Below are positions 26,529 to 36,447 of a stretch of DNA of 64,000 bases, one piece after another (position 1 is the first letter of the stretch; the number at the start of each line of letters is the position of its first letter). Both the position numbers and the translations under genes were made by a program. The stretch lies in contig NZ_AP027742.1 of the NCBI RefSeq assembly GCF_030296775.1, positions 930,001-994,000 of the forward strand. The letters run 5' to 3'. The stretch is from Claveliimonas bilis. GTDB taxonomy: Bacteria > Bacillota > Clostridia > Lachnospirales > Lachnospiraceae. Below the pieces are notes generated by a model. That model searched no databases. It saw only the letters and a program-made list of their open reading frames with translations, and was not told where the DNA came from.

Positions 26529-27332
26529 ATGACACATTCAGAAAAAGTATCATGGCTCATCCAACAGCTCATCAAAGAAAATCCAGGATATCATGCAGTC
26601 GGTGAACCCGTAGATGAGAGGGGAAAACGAAGGCTGCTAAGAAGTCTGATGAATGTCCGGTGGCCGAAGGAAGCGGATGAAGAAGTTCTGAAGATCCAGG
26701 ATGAACTGCTTCAGGAGGAGCTTCAGGAAAAGGGTATTATTTATATAGAAGAGATTCCTGTTATTGCAAAGCTATACCCCTGCAGCAGCGTAAAAAACGG
26801 GGACCGTATTTCCCTTTGGCAGGGAGATATTACAAGGCTTGCGGCGGACGCCATAGTCAATGCGGCAAATTCACAGCTGCTGGGATGTTTTGTGCCCTGC
26901 CATGGCTGTATTGACAATGCTATTCACTCGGCAGCAGGTATTCAGCTTAGAAATGAATGCGCCAGGCTGATGGAAGAGCAGGGACACGATGAGCCCACCG
27001 GAAAAGCGAAGATCACTTTGGGATACAATCTTCCGGCAAAGCATGTGATCCATACGGTAGGACCGATCGTTGGGGTGAAAGTGACAAAACAGCAGGAAGA
27101 AGAGCTGAAATCCTGCTATCTTAGCTGCCTTCGGACTGCCGAAAAAAATCATCTTGATTCGATCGCGTTTTGCTGTATTTCTACCGGAGAGTTCCATTTT
27201 CCAAATAAATTGGCGGCGCAGATCGCAGTAGAGACAGTTGATAAATATTTATCCGGCTCTGGTATGAAAAGAGTAATATTTAACGTGTTTAAAGATGAGG
27301 ATTTGCATATTTATCAGAAATTATTTCGATAA
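26529..27332 (+). CDS. Protein-ADP-ribose hydrolase (zinc-type macrodomain)
   Basis: Predicted to remove ADP-ribose from proteins. The 267-residue protein has an N-terminal helical extension of about 85 residues and then a macrodomain. The domain contains ADAIVNAANSQLLGC followed by PCHGCIDNAIHSAAG. The Cys/His-rich loop is the metal-binding feature of the zinc-dependent macrodomain group linked to SirTM systems. The HTVGPIVG and ISTGEFHFP segments complete the ligand site. AGAAAGGACAGG precedes the start. No SirTM, lipoate ligase or GcvH-like gene is adjacent, so its modified target is unknown. Confidence 0.9.
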   Translation: MTHSEKVSWLIQQLIKENPGYHAVGEPVDERGKRRLLRSLMNVRWPKEADEEVLKIQDELLQEELQEKGIIYIEEIPVIAKLYPCSSVKNGDRISLWQGDITRLAADAIVNAANSQLLGCFVPCHGCIDNAIHSAAGIQLRNECARLMEEQGHDEPTGKAKITLGYNLPAKHVIHTVGPIVGVKVTKQQEEELKSCYLSCLRTAEKNHLDSIAFCCISTGEFHFPNKLAAQIAVETVDKYLSGSGMKRVIFNVFKDEDLHIYQKLFR

Positions 27333-27397
27333 AAACGGATAAAGAGAACTGCTTCTTTCTGAAGTTCTTAAGAGTTTGTGAAAATTCGGTGAATATC

Positions 27398-27426
27398 TTG
27401 ACAAAAAAGGCCTGGCTGGCTATGAT
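27398..27426 (+). promoter_or_regulatory. Promoter of the valS T-box leader
   Basis: TTGACA (27398-27403) and TATGAT (27421-27426) are separated by 17 bases, about 420 bases before the valS start and just before the structured leader. Confidence 0.8.
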
Positions 27427-27432
27427 TATCAA

Positions 27433-27731
27433 TAGCTTATGAAGAGAAAGGCTGTGAAGAAGAGGAGTACACAGGAGAAGCCGTCCGAAAAGAGAGAACT
27501 GTCCTCAGGCTGAAAGACAGTTTGGAAGAGGAACTGTGGAAGGTAGCTTTGGAGCCGGACAGCTGAACCGATAGGAGATCAGATTATATGAGAGAAGTAA
27601 GCTGTCACGAAGTCGTTCCCGTTAAAGAACATGATGAGAAATGCAGAAGCATAAAGTTTTCTGTATAATAAATGAAGGTGGTACCGCGGAGAATGATTCG
27701 CCCTTTGCTGTAAGTGAGGGGTGATTTTTTA
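27433..27731 (+). promoter_or_regulatory. T-box riboswitch (valine) of valS
   Basis: The antiterminator T-box core AGGTGGTACCGCGG is at 27676-27689. Stem I is closed by GGCTGT near 27451 with ACAGCT near 27560. A specifier-loop-like segment, GAAGGTAGC, puts a GTA (valine) codon at 27543-27545. An AGTA loop-E-like strand lies on the opposite side near 27466. Uncharged tRNA-Val pairing at specifier and T-box should favour antitermination. The gene downstream is valS, which agrees with the specifier. The promoter is at 27398-27426. Confidence 0.93.
27698..27731 (+). terminator. Regulated terminator of the T-box leader
   Basis: TCGCCCT (27698-27704) pairs with GGGGTGA (27718-27724), followed by a T-run. 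The left arm lies just after the T-box sequence, as expected for the alternative to the antiterminator. Confidence 0.8.
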
Positions 27732-27849
27732 TTCAATAGGAAACTCTGATTGTAAGACACAGGCTAAGTAAGCCGGCCTCTCATGGAACTGAAACAGACA
27801 GTCTGTAGTATCTGAAATTTGCACAGACCACATTATGAGGAGGAAACAC

Positions 27850-30510
27850 ATGAGCCAGAATCTGGAAAAAACCTACAATCCAAAAGAGATTGAACCAAAA
27901 CTTTATGACAAATGGTGTGAGAACAAATATTTTCATGCAGAAGTAGACAGAAGCAGAAAACCGTTTACAACCGTAATGCCCCCTCCGAATATAACCGGAA
28001 AGCTTCATATGGGGCACGCGCTGGACAATACACTGCAGGATATCCTGATCCGCTATAAGAGAATGCAGGGATATAATACCCTCTGGATCCCGGGAACGGA
28101 CCATGCAGCAATTTCTACCGAGGTGAAGGTTACGAATCAGCTGAAGGAAGAGGGAATTGACAAAAAAGAGCTGGGAAGAGAAAAATTCCTGGAGAGAACC
28201 TGGCAGTGGAAAGAAGAATATGCAGGAACGATCGAAGGGCAGTTGAAGAAACTGGGCGTATCCTGCGACTGGGACAGAGAGCGTTTTACCATGGATGAAG
28301 GATGTTCCAAAGCAGTAGAGGAAGTATTTATCAGCCTGTATGAGAAAGGCTATATCTATAAAGGATCCAGGATCATTAACTGGTGTCCGGTATGTAAAAC
28401 TTCTCTTTCTGATGCGGAAGTAGAGCATGAGGAACAGGACGGACATTTCTGGCATATCAAATATCCGATCATCGGCACAGATGATTATCTGGAAATTGCA
28501 ACCACACGTCCGGAGACAATGCTGGGAGATACTGCTATCGCTGTACATCCGGATGACGACCGTTACAAAGATATTGTAGGAAAGAAATGTCTCCTGCCGC
28601 TGACAGACCGGGAAATCCCGATTGTTGCGGATTCCTATGTAGACCGGGAGTTCGGTACAGGTGCAGTGAAGATCACGCCGGCCCATGACCCTAACGACTT
28701 TGAAGTTGGAAAGCGCCATAATCTGCCGGAGATCAACATTATGAATGATGACGCCACCATCAATGAGCAGTACGGCGGAAAATATGCCGGAATGGATCGG
28801 TATGAAGCAAGAAAGGCTATGGTGAAAGACCTGGAGGAGCAGGGATATCTTGTAAAAGTAGAGCCTCATTCTCACAATGTCGGAACTCATGACCGCTGTC
28901 ATACAACGGTAGAGCCGCTTATCAAGCAGCAGTGGTTTGTTAAGATGGATGAACTTGCAAAACCGGCCATCGAGGCAGTAAAAAACGGAGATCTGAAATT
29001 TGTGCCGGAGCGGTTTGACAAGATTTATCTTCACTGGCTGGAGAATATCCGCGACTGGTGTATTTCCCGGCAGATCTGGTGGGGACACAGGATTCCGGCG
29101 TACTACTGCGACGAGTGCGGCGAAGTAGTCGTATCAAGAGGAATGCCGGATAAATGTCCGAAGTGCGGATGCACTCACTTTACTCAGGATGAGGATACAC
29201 TGGATACCTGGTTCAGCTCTGCGCTGTGGCCCTTCTCTACACTGGGGTGGCCCGAAAAGAACGAGGATCTTGATTATTTCTATCCTACAGATGTGCTGGT
29301 AACGGGATATGATATCATTTTCTTCTGGGTGATCCGCATGGTATTTTCCGGATATGCCCATACCGGAAAATCTCCGTTCCATACTGTATTTATTCATGGC
29401 TTGGTACGGGATTCCCAGGGACGTAAGATGAGTAAATCTTTAGGAAACGGTATCGATCCGCTGGAAATTATCGATCAGTATGGAGCTGATGCTCTCCGTA
29501 TGACTCTGGTAACAGGAAACGCGCCTGGAAACGACATGCGTTTTTACAATGAGAGAGTAGAGGCAAGCCGTAATTTTGCCAATAAAGTATGGAATGCATC
29601 CAGATTCATTCTTATGAATATGGAAGGGAAAGAGATTCAAAAGCCAGATCAGGAAAGTCTGATGCCGGCCGATTGCTGGATCATGTCAAAATGCAACAAG
29701 CTGATCCATGATGTGACAGAGAATATGGACAAATTCGAGCTTGGGATCGCACTTCAGAAAGTCTATGATTTTATCTGGGATGAATTTTGCGACTGGTACA
29801 TTGAATTTGTAAAACAGAGAATGTACGATGCCAAGGAGAATCCGAAGTCTGCAGGGGCTGCTCTCTGGGTGCTTCGCGAGGTGCTGAAAAATGCGTTGAA
29901 GCTTCTGCATCCGTTCATGCCTTTTGTGACAGAAGAAATTTACAGCAAACTGATTCCGGAAGAAGAATCTCTTATGATGTCCAAATGGCCGGAATACAGA
30001 GAAGACTGGGATTTCCCGCAGGCAGAAAATATTGTGGAACATCTCAAGAGACTGGCAACCGGTGTGCGTAACGTTCGTGCGGAAATGAATGTGCCGGCCG
30101 GAAGGAAGATCAAGATCTATGTTGTCAGTGAAGATCAGAAGCTGCGGGAAGGCTTTGAACTTTTAAAAGATGCAGTGCTTCGTCTGGCAAATGCAAGTGA
30201 ATTTATTGTACAGAAGGACAAAGACGGAATTGCAGAGGACGCTATGTCTGTAGTGATTCCGGATGCAACAGCATACCTTCCTCTTGAAGATATGATTGAT
30301 TTTGAACAGGAGCTGGAGCGTCTTACAAAAGAAGAAGAGCGCCTTAAAAAGGAGATTGCCCGTTCCAACGGTATGCTGAATAATGAAAAATTTGTCAGCA
30401 AAGCGCCGGAGGCAAAGGTGCAGGAAGAGCGGGACAAACTGGAGAAATATGAGCAGATGATGGCGCAGGTGCAGGAAAGACTTACAGGTTTAAAGGCTAA
30501 AATGTCCTAA
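27850..30510 (+). CDS. valS: Valyl-tRNA synthetase
   Basis: Charges tRNA-Val. The 886-residue class I synthetase has the HIGH-type motif in HMGHALDN near residue 52-59 and the KMSKS motif KMSKSLGNG near 530. The editing domain lies between them, an anticodon-binding domain follows, and the C-terminal coiled coil (about 810-885) is characteristic of ValRS. The start at 27850 follows AGGAGGAAAC; an in-frame ATG at 27835 overlaps that ribosome site. Expression is controlled by the valine T-box leader immediately upstream. Confidence 0.97.
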   Translation: MSQNLEKTYNPKEIEPKLYDKWCENKYFHAEVDRSRKPFTTVMPPPNITGKLHMGHALDNTLQDILIRYKRMQGYNTLWIPGTDHAAISTEVKVTNQLKEEGIDKKELGREKFLERTWQWKEEYAGTIEGQLKKLGVSCDWDRERFTMDEGCSKAVEEVFISLYEKGYIYKGSRIINWCPVCKTSLSDAEVEHEEQDGHFWHIKYPIIGTDDYLEIATTRPETMLGDTAIAVHPDDDRYKDIVGKKCLLPLTDREIPIVADSYVDREFGTGAVKITPAHDPNDFEVGKRHNLPEINIMNDDATINEQYGGKYAGMDRYEARKAMVKDLEEQGYLVKVEPHSHNVGTHDRCHTTVEPLIKQQWFVKMDELAKPAIEAVKNGDLKFVPERFDKIYLHWLENIRDWCISRQIWWGHRIPAYYCDECGEVVVSRGMPDKCPKCGCTHFTQDEDTLDTWFSSALWPFSTLGWPEKNEDLDYFYPTDVLVTGYDIIFFWVIRMVFSGYAHTGKSPFHTVFIHGLVRDSQGRKMSKSLGNGIDPLEIIDQYGADALRMTLVTGNAPGNDMRFYNERVEASRNFANKVWNASRFILMNMEGKEIQKPDQESLMPADCWIMSKCNKLIHDVTENMDKFELGIALQKVYDFIWDEFCDWYIEFVKQRMYDAKENPKSAGAALWVLREVLKNALKLLHPFMPFVTEEIYSKLIPEEESLMMSKWPEYREDWDFPQAENIVEHLKRLATGVRNVRAEMNVPAGRKIKIYVVSEDQKLREGFELLKDAVLRLANASEFIVQKDKDGIAEDAMSVVIPDATAYLPLEDMIDFEQELERLTKEEERLKKEIARSNGMLNNEKFVSKAPEAKVQEERDKLEKYEQMMAQVQERLTGLKAKMS

Positions 30511-30553
30511 CAGTTTTACAAAAGGACCAGATATATTATAAAAAAGGCAAGGG

Positions 30554-32776
30554 ATGACAATGAAAAAAATTCATTTGAAAAAGCCGGATATCAAAGGCAC
30601 TTTTTCGAAATTGAGACATTTAAAAAAGGAAGATATAAAGGAATGGCACCGGAAGAAGAAAGAACGCCGGGAGCGGATACTGGAAGAGCGGCGGAACGGC
30701 CCTTTTGCCCGGAAGATGCAGCCAATCTATGCTTTTATGAACAGAATTTCATTGTTGCTTCATGCCTTTTGGGCGTGTGTGATCAATTTCATCATAGAGG
30801 CCATTTCAAGGCATTCTGTCTTTGAGGCCTGGGATTATATGGTGGGATCGCCGCTGGTATTTCTTTACAATGCCTTTATGATCTTTATGACCTTCACTGT
30901 GGTCTATCTGGTGCGAAGAAGGGTCTTTGCCAGAATCATCATCAGCGTACTCTGGCTTGTGCTGGGAGTCGCCAACGGCTATATGCTGATCAAGAGGGTA
31001 ACGCCCTTTAACGCCCAGGATCTGAAAGTAGCAGGAGATGCAGTGTCTCTTATCAATAATTATTTTGACCCCATCGAGCTGATCGTGCTTGTCATAGGTA
31101 TTGTGGCGGTTGTTCTCTGGGTTGTTTCCATGTGGCGCCGGGGCGGACAATATGAAGGCAAAATGCATCGTATTGCAGCTCTTATAGGTATTGCAGCTTG
31201 TTTCGGACTTTATACTTTTGTTTCGCAGGCGGCGCTTGATAAACGGGTTGTATCCAACTATTTTGGAAATATTGCTTTTGCCTATGAAGATTATGGTCTT
31301 CCCTACTGTTTTATGGCGAGTCTGTTTAATACCGGAATTGACGAACCTAACGGATACAGTGAAGAGACAATTGCGGAAATCAGCAATAACGGAGAACTTA
31401 CAAAAAGTGAGACAGGCCGCTCGGATGAAGAGCTTCCCAATATCATTTTTATCCAGCTGGAATCTTATTTTGATGTAGATGAGGCGGAATTTTTCACTAC
31501 ATCTGAGGATGCCTCTCCGAATCTTCACGCCATGTTTAAAGAATATTCGTCTGGATATTTCAAGGTGCCATCCGTGGGAGCAGGGACAGCCAACACGGAA
31601 TTTGAGGTGCTGACAGGAATGAATATGCGTTATTTCGGACCTGGAGAATATCCTTATAAGACGATTGTAAAATATCAGCCGACAGAGAGTGCGGCGTCTG
31701 CCCTTTCTGCCCTTGGCTACGGCACACATGCACTTCACAATAACGGAGGTAATTTTTACAGCCGTGCAGAGGTATATAATCAGATGGGATTCGATTCCTT
31801 CACCAGCAAGGAGTTTATGAATATCCTTCAGACAACAGAAAACGGCTGGGCGAAAGACGATGTGCTGATCGATCATATTCTGGAAGCAATGGACACGACA
31901 GAGCAGCAGGATTTTGTTTTTGGTGTCAGTGTTCAGGGCCATGGAGATTATCCGGAAGAGCAAATAATTGAAAATCCGAAGATCAAAGTAGAAGGGATCG
32001 AGGATGAGGCGACAAAAAATAAATGGGAATACTATGTAAATCAGGTATATGAGATGGATGCCTTTGCCGGCAAACTGGTTCAGAAAATTGAGGAGAGAGG
32101 GGAGCCGACAGTTGTTGTCTTTTATGGTGACCATCTTCCGACTATGGGGCTGGAGGCAGAGGATCTGAAGAGTCGATACCTGTACAATACAAATTATGTG
32201 ATCTGGGATAATATCGGTCTGGAAAAAGAAGACCGTAATATTCCTTCCTATCAGATCGTAGCGGATGTTCTGGAAAGACTGGATATCCATTCAGGAACAG
32301 TTTTTAATTATCATCAGGAACGCCGCCAGACAAAAAATTACCTCGCTGACCTGGAGCTGCTTCAGTATGATATTATGTACGGAGAGCAATATGTCTATAA
32401 CGGCAATCCGCCTATCACGGAAGGACATATGCAGATGGGCGTTAAAGATGTGGAACTTACCGATCTTGTACCGAAGCTGGATGAAGGGTACAGTCTGTAC
32501 GGACAGAATTTTACAAAGAACAGCAGAGTATATGTCAATGGGGAACGGCAGCAGAGCAAATTTTTAAATAACACGAGAATAGAGCTTTCAGAGACAACGC
32601 TGGAAAACGGAGATATCATTACTGTCAGCCAGGTGGGATCCAGCAATACTGTTTTCCGCACATCCTGTGAATATGAATACCAGGATGGCAAACTGATCGA
32701 AAGACCGGGCACCGGAAGTGCAGATAAAGGCGTTTCATGGATAGAAGCGACCGGAGGAAGGGGAACAGGAAAATGA
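30554..32776 (+). CDS. LTA synthase-like phosphoglycerol transferase with C-terminal TIG-like domain
   Basis: Predicted membrane enzyme adding phosphoglycerol to a cell-envelope polymer. The N-terminus is highly basic (residues 1-56), then four or five membrane segments extend to about residue 225. The sulfatase-like domain follows, with metal ligand Glu303 in IQLESYFD, nucleophile Thr345 in GAGTANTEF, and YGDHLPTMG. Residues about 630-705 add a beta-rich unit resembling an IPT/TIG domain (EGYSLYGQNFTKNSRVYVNG), which standard LtaS lacks. A second ATG lies at 30560. The stop overlaps the folC start as ATGA. Confidence 0.87.
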   Translation: MTMKKIHLKKPDIKGTFSKLRHLKKEDIKEWHRKKKERRERILEERRNGPFARKMQPIYAFMNRISLLLHAFWACVINFIIEAISRHSVFEAWDYMVGSPLVFLYNAFMIFMTFTVVYLVRRRVFARIIISVLWLVLGVANGYMLIKRVTPFNAQDLKVAGDAVSLINNYFDPIELIVLVIGIVAVVLWVVSMWRRGGQYEGKMHRIAALIGIAACFGLYTFVSQAALDKRVVSNYFGNIAFAYEDYGLPYCFMASLFNTGIDEPNGYSEETIAEISNNGELTKSETGRSDEELPNIIFIQLESYFDVDEAEFFTTSEDASPNLHAMFKEYSSGYFKVPSVGAGTANTEFEVLTGMNMRYFGPGEYPYKTIVKYQPTESAASALSALGYGTHALHNNGGNFYSRAEVYNQMGFDSFTSKEFMNILQTTENGWAKDDVLIDHILEAMDTTEQQDFVFGVSVQGHGDYPEEQIIENPKIKVEGIEDEATKNKWEYYVNQVYEMDAFAGKLVQKIEERGEPTVVVFYGDHLPTMGLEAEDLKSRYLYNTNYVIWDNIGLEKEDRNIPSYQIVADVLERLDIHSGTVFNYHQERRQTKNYLADLELLQYDIMYGEQYVYNGNPPITEGHMQMGVKDVELTDLVPKLDEGYSLYGQNFTKNSRVYVNGERQQSKFLNNTRIELSETTLENGDIITVSQVGSSNTVFRTSCEYEYQDGKLIERPGTGSADKGVSWIEATGGRGTGK

Positions 32777-34074
32777 CATATGAAGAAGCAGCTGCATATA
32801 TAGCGGAAATTCCTAAATTTACGGAAAAGCATGAGCTTGCCCATACAAGAGAATTTTTGAGAAGACTGGGAAATCCCGGTATAGACCGGAAGGTCATTCA
32901 TGTGGCCGGCACAAACGGAAAAGGGTCCGTATGCGCATATATGCAGGCGATTCTTCTCGCAATGAAAAAAAGGACCGGCTTTTTTACTTCTCCTCATTTG
33001 ATCGTGATAAATGAGAGGATCCGGATCAATAATATTCAGATAGGAAACGAAAAATTTCTGGAGATATTTCAGAAGGTGAAAAAGACAGTGGATGGGATGG
33101 CAGCAGATGGCATTGCCCATCCTTCCTATTTTGAATTTCTTTTTGGAATGGCGATGCTGGCTTTTGAAGAGGCTGATGTGGAATACATTATTCTGGAGAC
33201 CGGCCTTGGAGGACGGCTGGATGCTACCAACGCAGTGGAGCATCCGATTCTTACCATCATTACATCTATCAGTCTGGATCACACCCAGTATCTGGGAAAT
33301 ACAGTCAGGGAAATTGCAAAAGAGAAGGCGGGAATTATAAAAGAAGGAGTTCCGATCATTTTCGACGGCACAGATGAGGAAGCGTCAGAAGTAATCATAA
33401 AGCGTGCGCTTGAGGCTCATGCCAGGTGTAGAAAACTTACGAAAAATGCGTACGAAATCCGGGAAATCACTAAGAAACATATTGCTTTTTCAAGAAGCAG
33501 TGCGTATGATAAAGATGTCCTTTGGAGTATAAACGGATGCGGAATTTACCAGCCTATGAATGTATCCCTTGCATTGGAGGCAATGGAATGTGTCCTGGAT
33601 GACAGGGAAAAGGATTACGAAATGTGGCAGAAAGCGGTGGCGTCTGTTACATGGGAAGGGAGAATGGAAGAAATCCTTCCGGGAATTTTTCTGGACGGAG
33701 CCCATAATCCCGGGGCGATCCGTGTCTTTGCAGATACGCTGCAAGCTTTGGAGGAAACGGAAGCAGTTATTTTGTTTTCTGCTGTGGCAGATAAAGAATA
33801 CGGGACAATGATCGAGATCCTTTGCCGGGAAGTTCCGGCAAAACAGTATATTATCACAGAAATAGAAGATGGAAGAAAAGTTTCTGCCCGGGAATTGGCA
33901 GAAGTTTTTCATCGGTATACAAGCCGGGAAGTCTGTATATGTCCGGATGTGAAGAAGGCGTTTCTTACAGCTGCCGCTAAAAAGGGAAACGGAAAGCTGT
34001 TCTGTGTCGGGTCATTGTATCTGATCGGAGAGATACGCCGGATGATAAAAGAAAAAGAAGTGGAAATGAATTGA
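32773..34074 (+). CDS. folC: Folylpolyglutamate synthase / dihydrofolate synthase
   Basis: Adds glutamate to folates, and possibly to dihydropteroate. The 433-residue Mur-ligase-type enzyme has the P-loop GTNGKGSV near residue 48-55, the TSPHL motif, ETGLGGRLDATN near 148-159, and the C-terminal LDGAHNPGA. The start at 32773 overlaps the preceding stop by four bases and has GGAAGGGG upstream, so translation is coupled to the LTA-synthase-like gene. No other folate genes are adjacent. Confidence 0.94.
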   Translation: MTYEEAAAYIAEIPKFTEKHELAHTREFLRRLGNPGIDRKVIHVAGTNGKGSVCAYMQAILLAMKKRTGFFTSPHLIVINERIRINNIQIGNEKFLEIFQKVKKTVDGMAADGIAHPSYFEFLFGMAMLAFEEADVEYIILETGLGGRLDATNAVEHPILTIITSISLDHTQYLGNTVREIAKEKAGIIKEGVPIIFDGTDEEASEVIIKRALEAHARCRKLTKNAYEIREITKKHIAFSRSSAYDKDVLWSINGCGIYQPMNVSLALEAMECVLDDREKDYEMWQKAVASVTWEGRMEEILPGIFLDGAHNPGAIRVFADTLQALEETEAVILFSAVADKEYGTMIEILCREVPAKQYIITEIEDGRKVSARELAEVFHRYTSREVCICPDVKKAFLTAAAKKGNGKLFCVGSLYLIGEIRRMIKEKEVEMN

Positions 34075-34102
34075 CACCTGCCAGCTTAAAGGAGGTATGA
34101 AA

Positions 34103-34240
34103 ATGCTGAATTATGAAGAAGAGCTGAAGAAATTTCAGCCAAGTGTAGAAGTAGAGGATATTGAAGATGCCGTATATCAGGAAGACCTTACTGATATGAC
34201 AGACATTCTTCGGGAAATGATTGAACAGACGAACAAATAG
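34103..34240 (+). CDS. Small acidic protein of unknown function (45 aa)
   Basis: A short gene not matching anything I can name. It has an excellent ribosome site, AAAGGAGGT at 34088-34096, spaced seven bases from the ATG at 34103; an ATG at 34097 is too close to that site. The 45-residue product is acidic, with many Glu and Asp residues and no membrane segment, and is predicted to be helical (for example LTDMTDILREMIEQTNK). It lies 28 bases after folC and ends 18 bases before the TPR membrane protein gene, in the same direction, so it is probably in that operon. Confidence 0.65.
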   Translation: MLNYEEELKKFQPSVEVEDIEDAVYQEDLTDMTDILREMIEQTNK

Positions 34241-34258
34241 GAAGAATACGGGGATCAT

Positions 34259-35578
34259 ATGGAGTATACAAAGAAATTAGTATATCAGTCCAATTACTGG
34301 TATAATGATGGCCTTAAACGGGCTCGTATCAGAGATATGTCGGGAGCGATAGGATCTCTGAAGAAGAGCCTTCAGTATAATAGTGAAAACATTGCGGCAA
34401 GAAATTTGCTGGGACTGGTTTATTATGGCCGGGGCGAAGTGGGAGAAGCTCTGGTGGAATGGATCTTAAGCAAAAATTTCCAGTCTCATGAAAACATTGC
34501 CAATTATTATATAAAAAAATTACAGGAGAATCCGACAGAGCTGGAGAAGGTAAATCAGGCAATACGAAAATTTAATCAGAGTCTGGATTACTGTTATCAG
34601 GATGGGGAAGATCTGGCAATTATTCAGCTGAAAAAAGTAGTGGATGCCCATCCGACTTTTCTAAAGGCATATCAGCTGCTGTCTCTTTTGTATATACACA
34701 CACAGCAGTATGGAAAAGCAAAGCATACTTTAAAGGCAGCACATAAACTGGATACTACAAACGACATCACACTGCGGTATATGCATGAGATGAATGAGCT
34801 GCGCCGTAAAAGGGCCATAAAGCAGGCAGAAAAGAAGGAAGAAAAACCTCAGACTGTCACATACAACATCGGCAATGAGACGATCATTCAGCCGGCGTCC
34901 AGCGGAGTCAAAGAAAATGCCGGACTGATGACAGTGATCAATATTATCATCGGTATTGTAGTGGGGGTTGCGGTCATGTGGTTTTTGATCATGCCGGCAG
35001 TGAACCGTTCCACCGCAGACAGGACAAACAAACAGGTGCGGGAGTTCAGCGATCAGATTGCAGAACAGGAGGCGCAGATCAGCGCACTGCAGACAGAGCT
35101 GGAAAGTTACCGCGCTACAAGTGAGGAGACAGAAAATGCCCAGCAGACAGCCAAGTCCACACTGGACAGTTATGAGATCGTTCTTAGTATGTACGATCAT
35201 TATCTGAATCAGGACATGAGTGATTCTGCCATGGTGGAAGAGCTTTTAAAAGTGAACGCGGATTCTCTGGGAACTCTGGGACGGGAGCAGTTTGATACCA
35301 TGACAGGGGACATTTACAGTCGTTACAGTGAGGTGCTGTACAGTACGGCGCAGGAAAACTTCCAGGTAGCTAATTACGCGGATGCCATTACAAATTTAAG
35401 TACAGTCATGCAGATGAACGAAGGCTATGACGATGGACAGGCAATGTGGCTTCTGGCCCAGGCCTATGAAGCTTCCGGGGATACGGAAAATGCCAATACC
35501 TGGAAACAGAAAGTGGAAGAGAATTACCCCGACATTGACACATCGGGACAGACAGAAGATACCGGGGAAGAACAATAG
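34259..35578 (+). CDS. TPR-repeat membrane protein with coiled coil
   Basis: Function unknown. Of 439 residues, 1-180 form TPR-like helical pairs (GLVYYGRGEVGEALVEW, LSLLYIHTQQYGKAKHTL). A single membrane span lies at about 223-246, a coiled coil at about 255-300, and more TPR-like repeats at about 350-420 (FQVANYADAITNLSTVMQ). A basic stretch before the span suggests that the N-terminal repeats are cytoplasmic and the C-terminal ones external. It ends with an acidic tail and a strong terminator. The gene precedes spoIIA, but that need not mean a sporulation role. Confidence 0.8.
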   Translation: MEYTKKLVYQSNYWYNDGLKRARIRDMSGAIGSLKKSLQYNSENIAARNLLGLVYYGRGEVGEALVEWILSKNFQSHENIANYYIKKLQENPTELEKVNQAIRKFNQSLDYCYQDGEDLAIIQLKKVVDAHPTFLKAYQLLSLLYIHTQQYGKAKHTLKAAHKLDTTNDITLRYMHEMNELRRKRAIKQAEKKEEKPQTVTYNIGNETIIQPASSGVKENAGLMTVINIIIGIVVGVAVMWFLIMPAVNRSTADRTNKQVREFSDQIAEQEAQISALQTELESYRATSEETENAQQTAKSTLDSYEIVLSMYDHYLNQDMSDSAMVEELLKVNADSLGTLGREQFDTMTGDIYSRYSEVLYSTAQENFQVANYADAITNLSTVMQMNEGYDDGQAMWLLAQAYEASGDTENANTWKQKVEENYPDIDTSGQTEDTGEEQ

Positions 35579-35597
35579 AACAGTGGTGATACGAAAG

Positions 35598-35634
35598 AAA
35601 AGGATATGTAATAAAAGTTACATATCCTTTTGTC
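35598..35634 (+). terminator. Terminator between the TPR gene and spoIIAA
   Basis: AAAAGGATATGTAA and TTACATATCCTTTT form a 14-bp perfect stem with a six-base loop, 20 bases after the TPR gene stop. It leaves only about 35 bases before spoIIAA. Confidence 0.88.
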
Positions 35635-35666
35635 ATAGATAGACTATTTTTGAGGAGGAATACGAT

Positions 35667-35978
35667 ATGAAGTATCAGGTACAGGAAAATTGTCTTACGA
35701 TTTTTCTGCCCAGCGATGTGGATCATCACAATGCAGAAGAGATTAAAAAGGAGGCGGATCATCTCATTGACAGAGAACACATCCGCTACATTATCTTTGA
35801 CTTTGCAGACACCAGTTTTATGGACAGTTCCGGAATCGGGGTAATTATGGGACGCTATAAGAAAGTATACATGATGGGTGGCGAGGTATGGGCAGTGCAT
35901 ACCAGCGAGCGGATGAAGAAAATACTGACAATGTCAGGAGTAATGAAGATCATGCAGCTATATGAGGAGGAAAAATAA
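35667..35978 (+). CDS. spoIIAA: Anti-sigma F factor antagonist SpoIIAA
   Basis: Releases sigma-F from SpoIIAB in the forespore when unphosphorylated. The 103-residue STAS protein has the phosphorylated serine in the DTSFMDSSGIGVIMGRYK motif (residues about 50-67), as in B. subtilis. TTTGAGGAGGAA precedes the start. The stop lies two bases before spoIIAB, giving tight coupling of the three-gene spoIIA operon. Confidence 0.97.
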   Translation: MKYQVQENCLTIFLPSDVDHHNAEEIKKEADHLIDREHIRYIIFDFADTSFMDSSGIGVIMGRYKKVYMMGGEVWAVHTSERMKKILTMSGVMKIMQLYEEEK

Positions 35979-35979
35979 A

Positions 35980-36447
35980 ATGGAACATATCGGGGAAGTA
36001 TACAATGAAATGGAAGTGAGTTTCGACAGTCATTCATCCAATGAAGCATTTGCAAGAGTCACAGTGGCGGCATTTATGACTCAGCTCAACCCTACAGTGG
36101 AAGAGGTGTCTGATGTCAAGACGGCTGTGTCGGAAGCGGTGACAAATGCCATTATCCATGGCTATAACAGTACGCTTAATAAAGTACATATTAAGGCGTG
36201 GATACAGGGAAAATCAATTTATCTTGAAATTTCGGATCAGGGAGTGGGGATCACTGATGTGAAAAAGGCTATGGAGCCGCTGTTTACTACAAAACCGGAT
36301 CTGGAACGATCCGGAATGGGATTTTCTTTTATGGAGGCTTTTATGGATGAACTGGAGGTGGAATCAGCGCCCGGGAAAGGGACAACGGTAAAAATGAAAA
36401 AGGAAATCGGCAAAGGAAGGGAATTATGGACCACACAATCGCTTTGA
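35980..36447 (+). CDS. spoIIAB: Anti-sigma F factor SpoIIAB
   Basis: Binds and inhibits sigma-F and phosphorylates SpoIIAA. The GHKL ATPase motifs are present: the N-box with AVSEAVTNAIIHGY near residue 47, the DQGVGI loop near 86, and GMGFSFMEAF near 115. From the ATG at 35980, preceded by GAGGAGGAAA, it is 155 residues. The last 22 bases overlap the sigF start. Confidence 0.96.
   Translation: MEHIGEVYNEMEVSFDSHSSNEAFARVTVAAFMTQLNPTVEEVSDVKTAVSEAVTNAIIHGYNSTLNKVHIKAWIQGKSIYLEISDQGVGITDVKKAMEPLFTTKPDLERSGMGFSFMEAFMDELEVESAPGKGTTVKMKKEIGKGRELWTTQSL

Noticed and set aside
35598-35634. AGGATAT in the hairpin before spoIIAA as the -35 of a sigma-H promoter
   Set aside because: No GAAT-type -10 lies at the required distance, and the bases are explained by the terminator stem.
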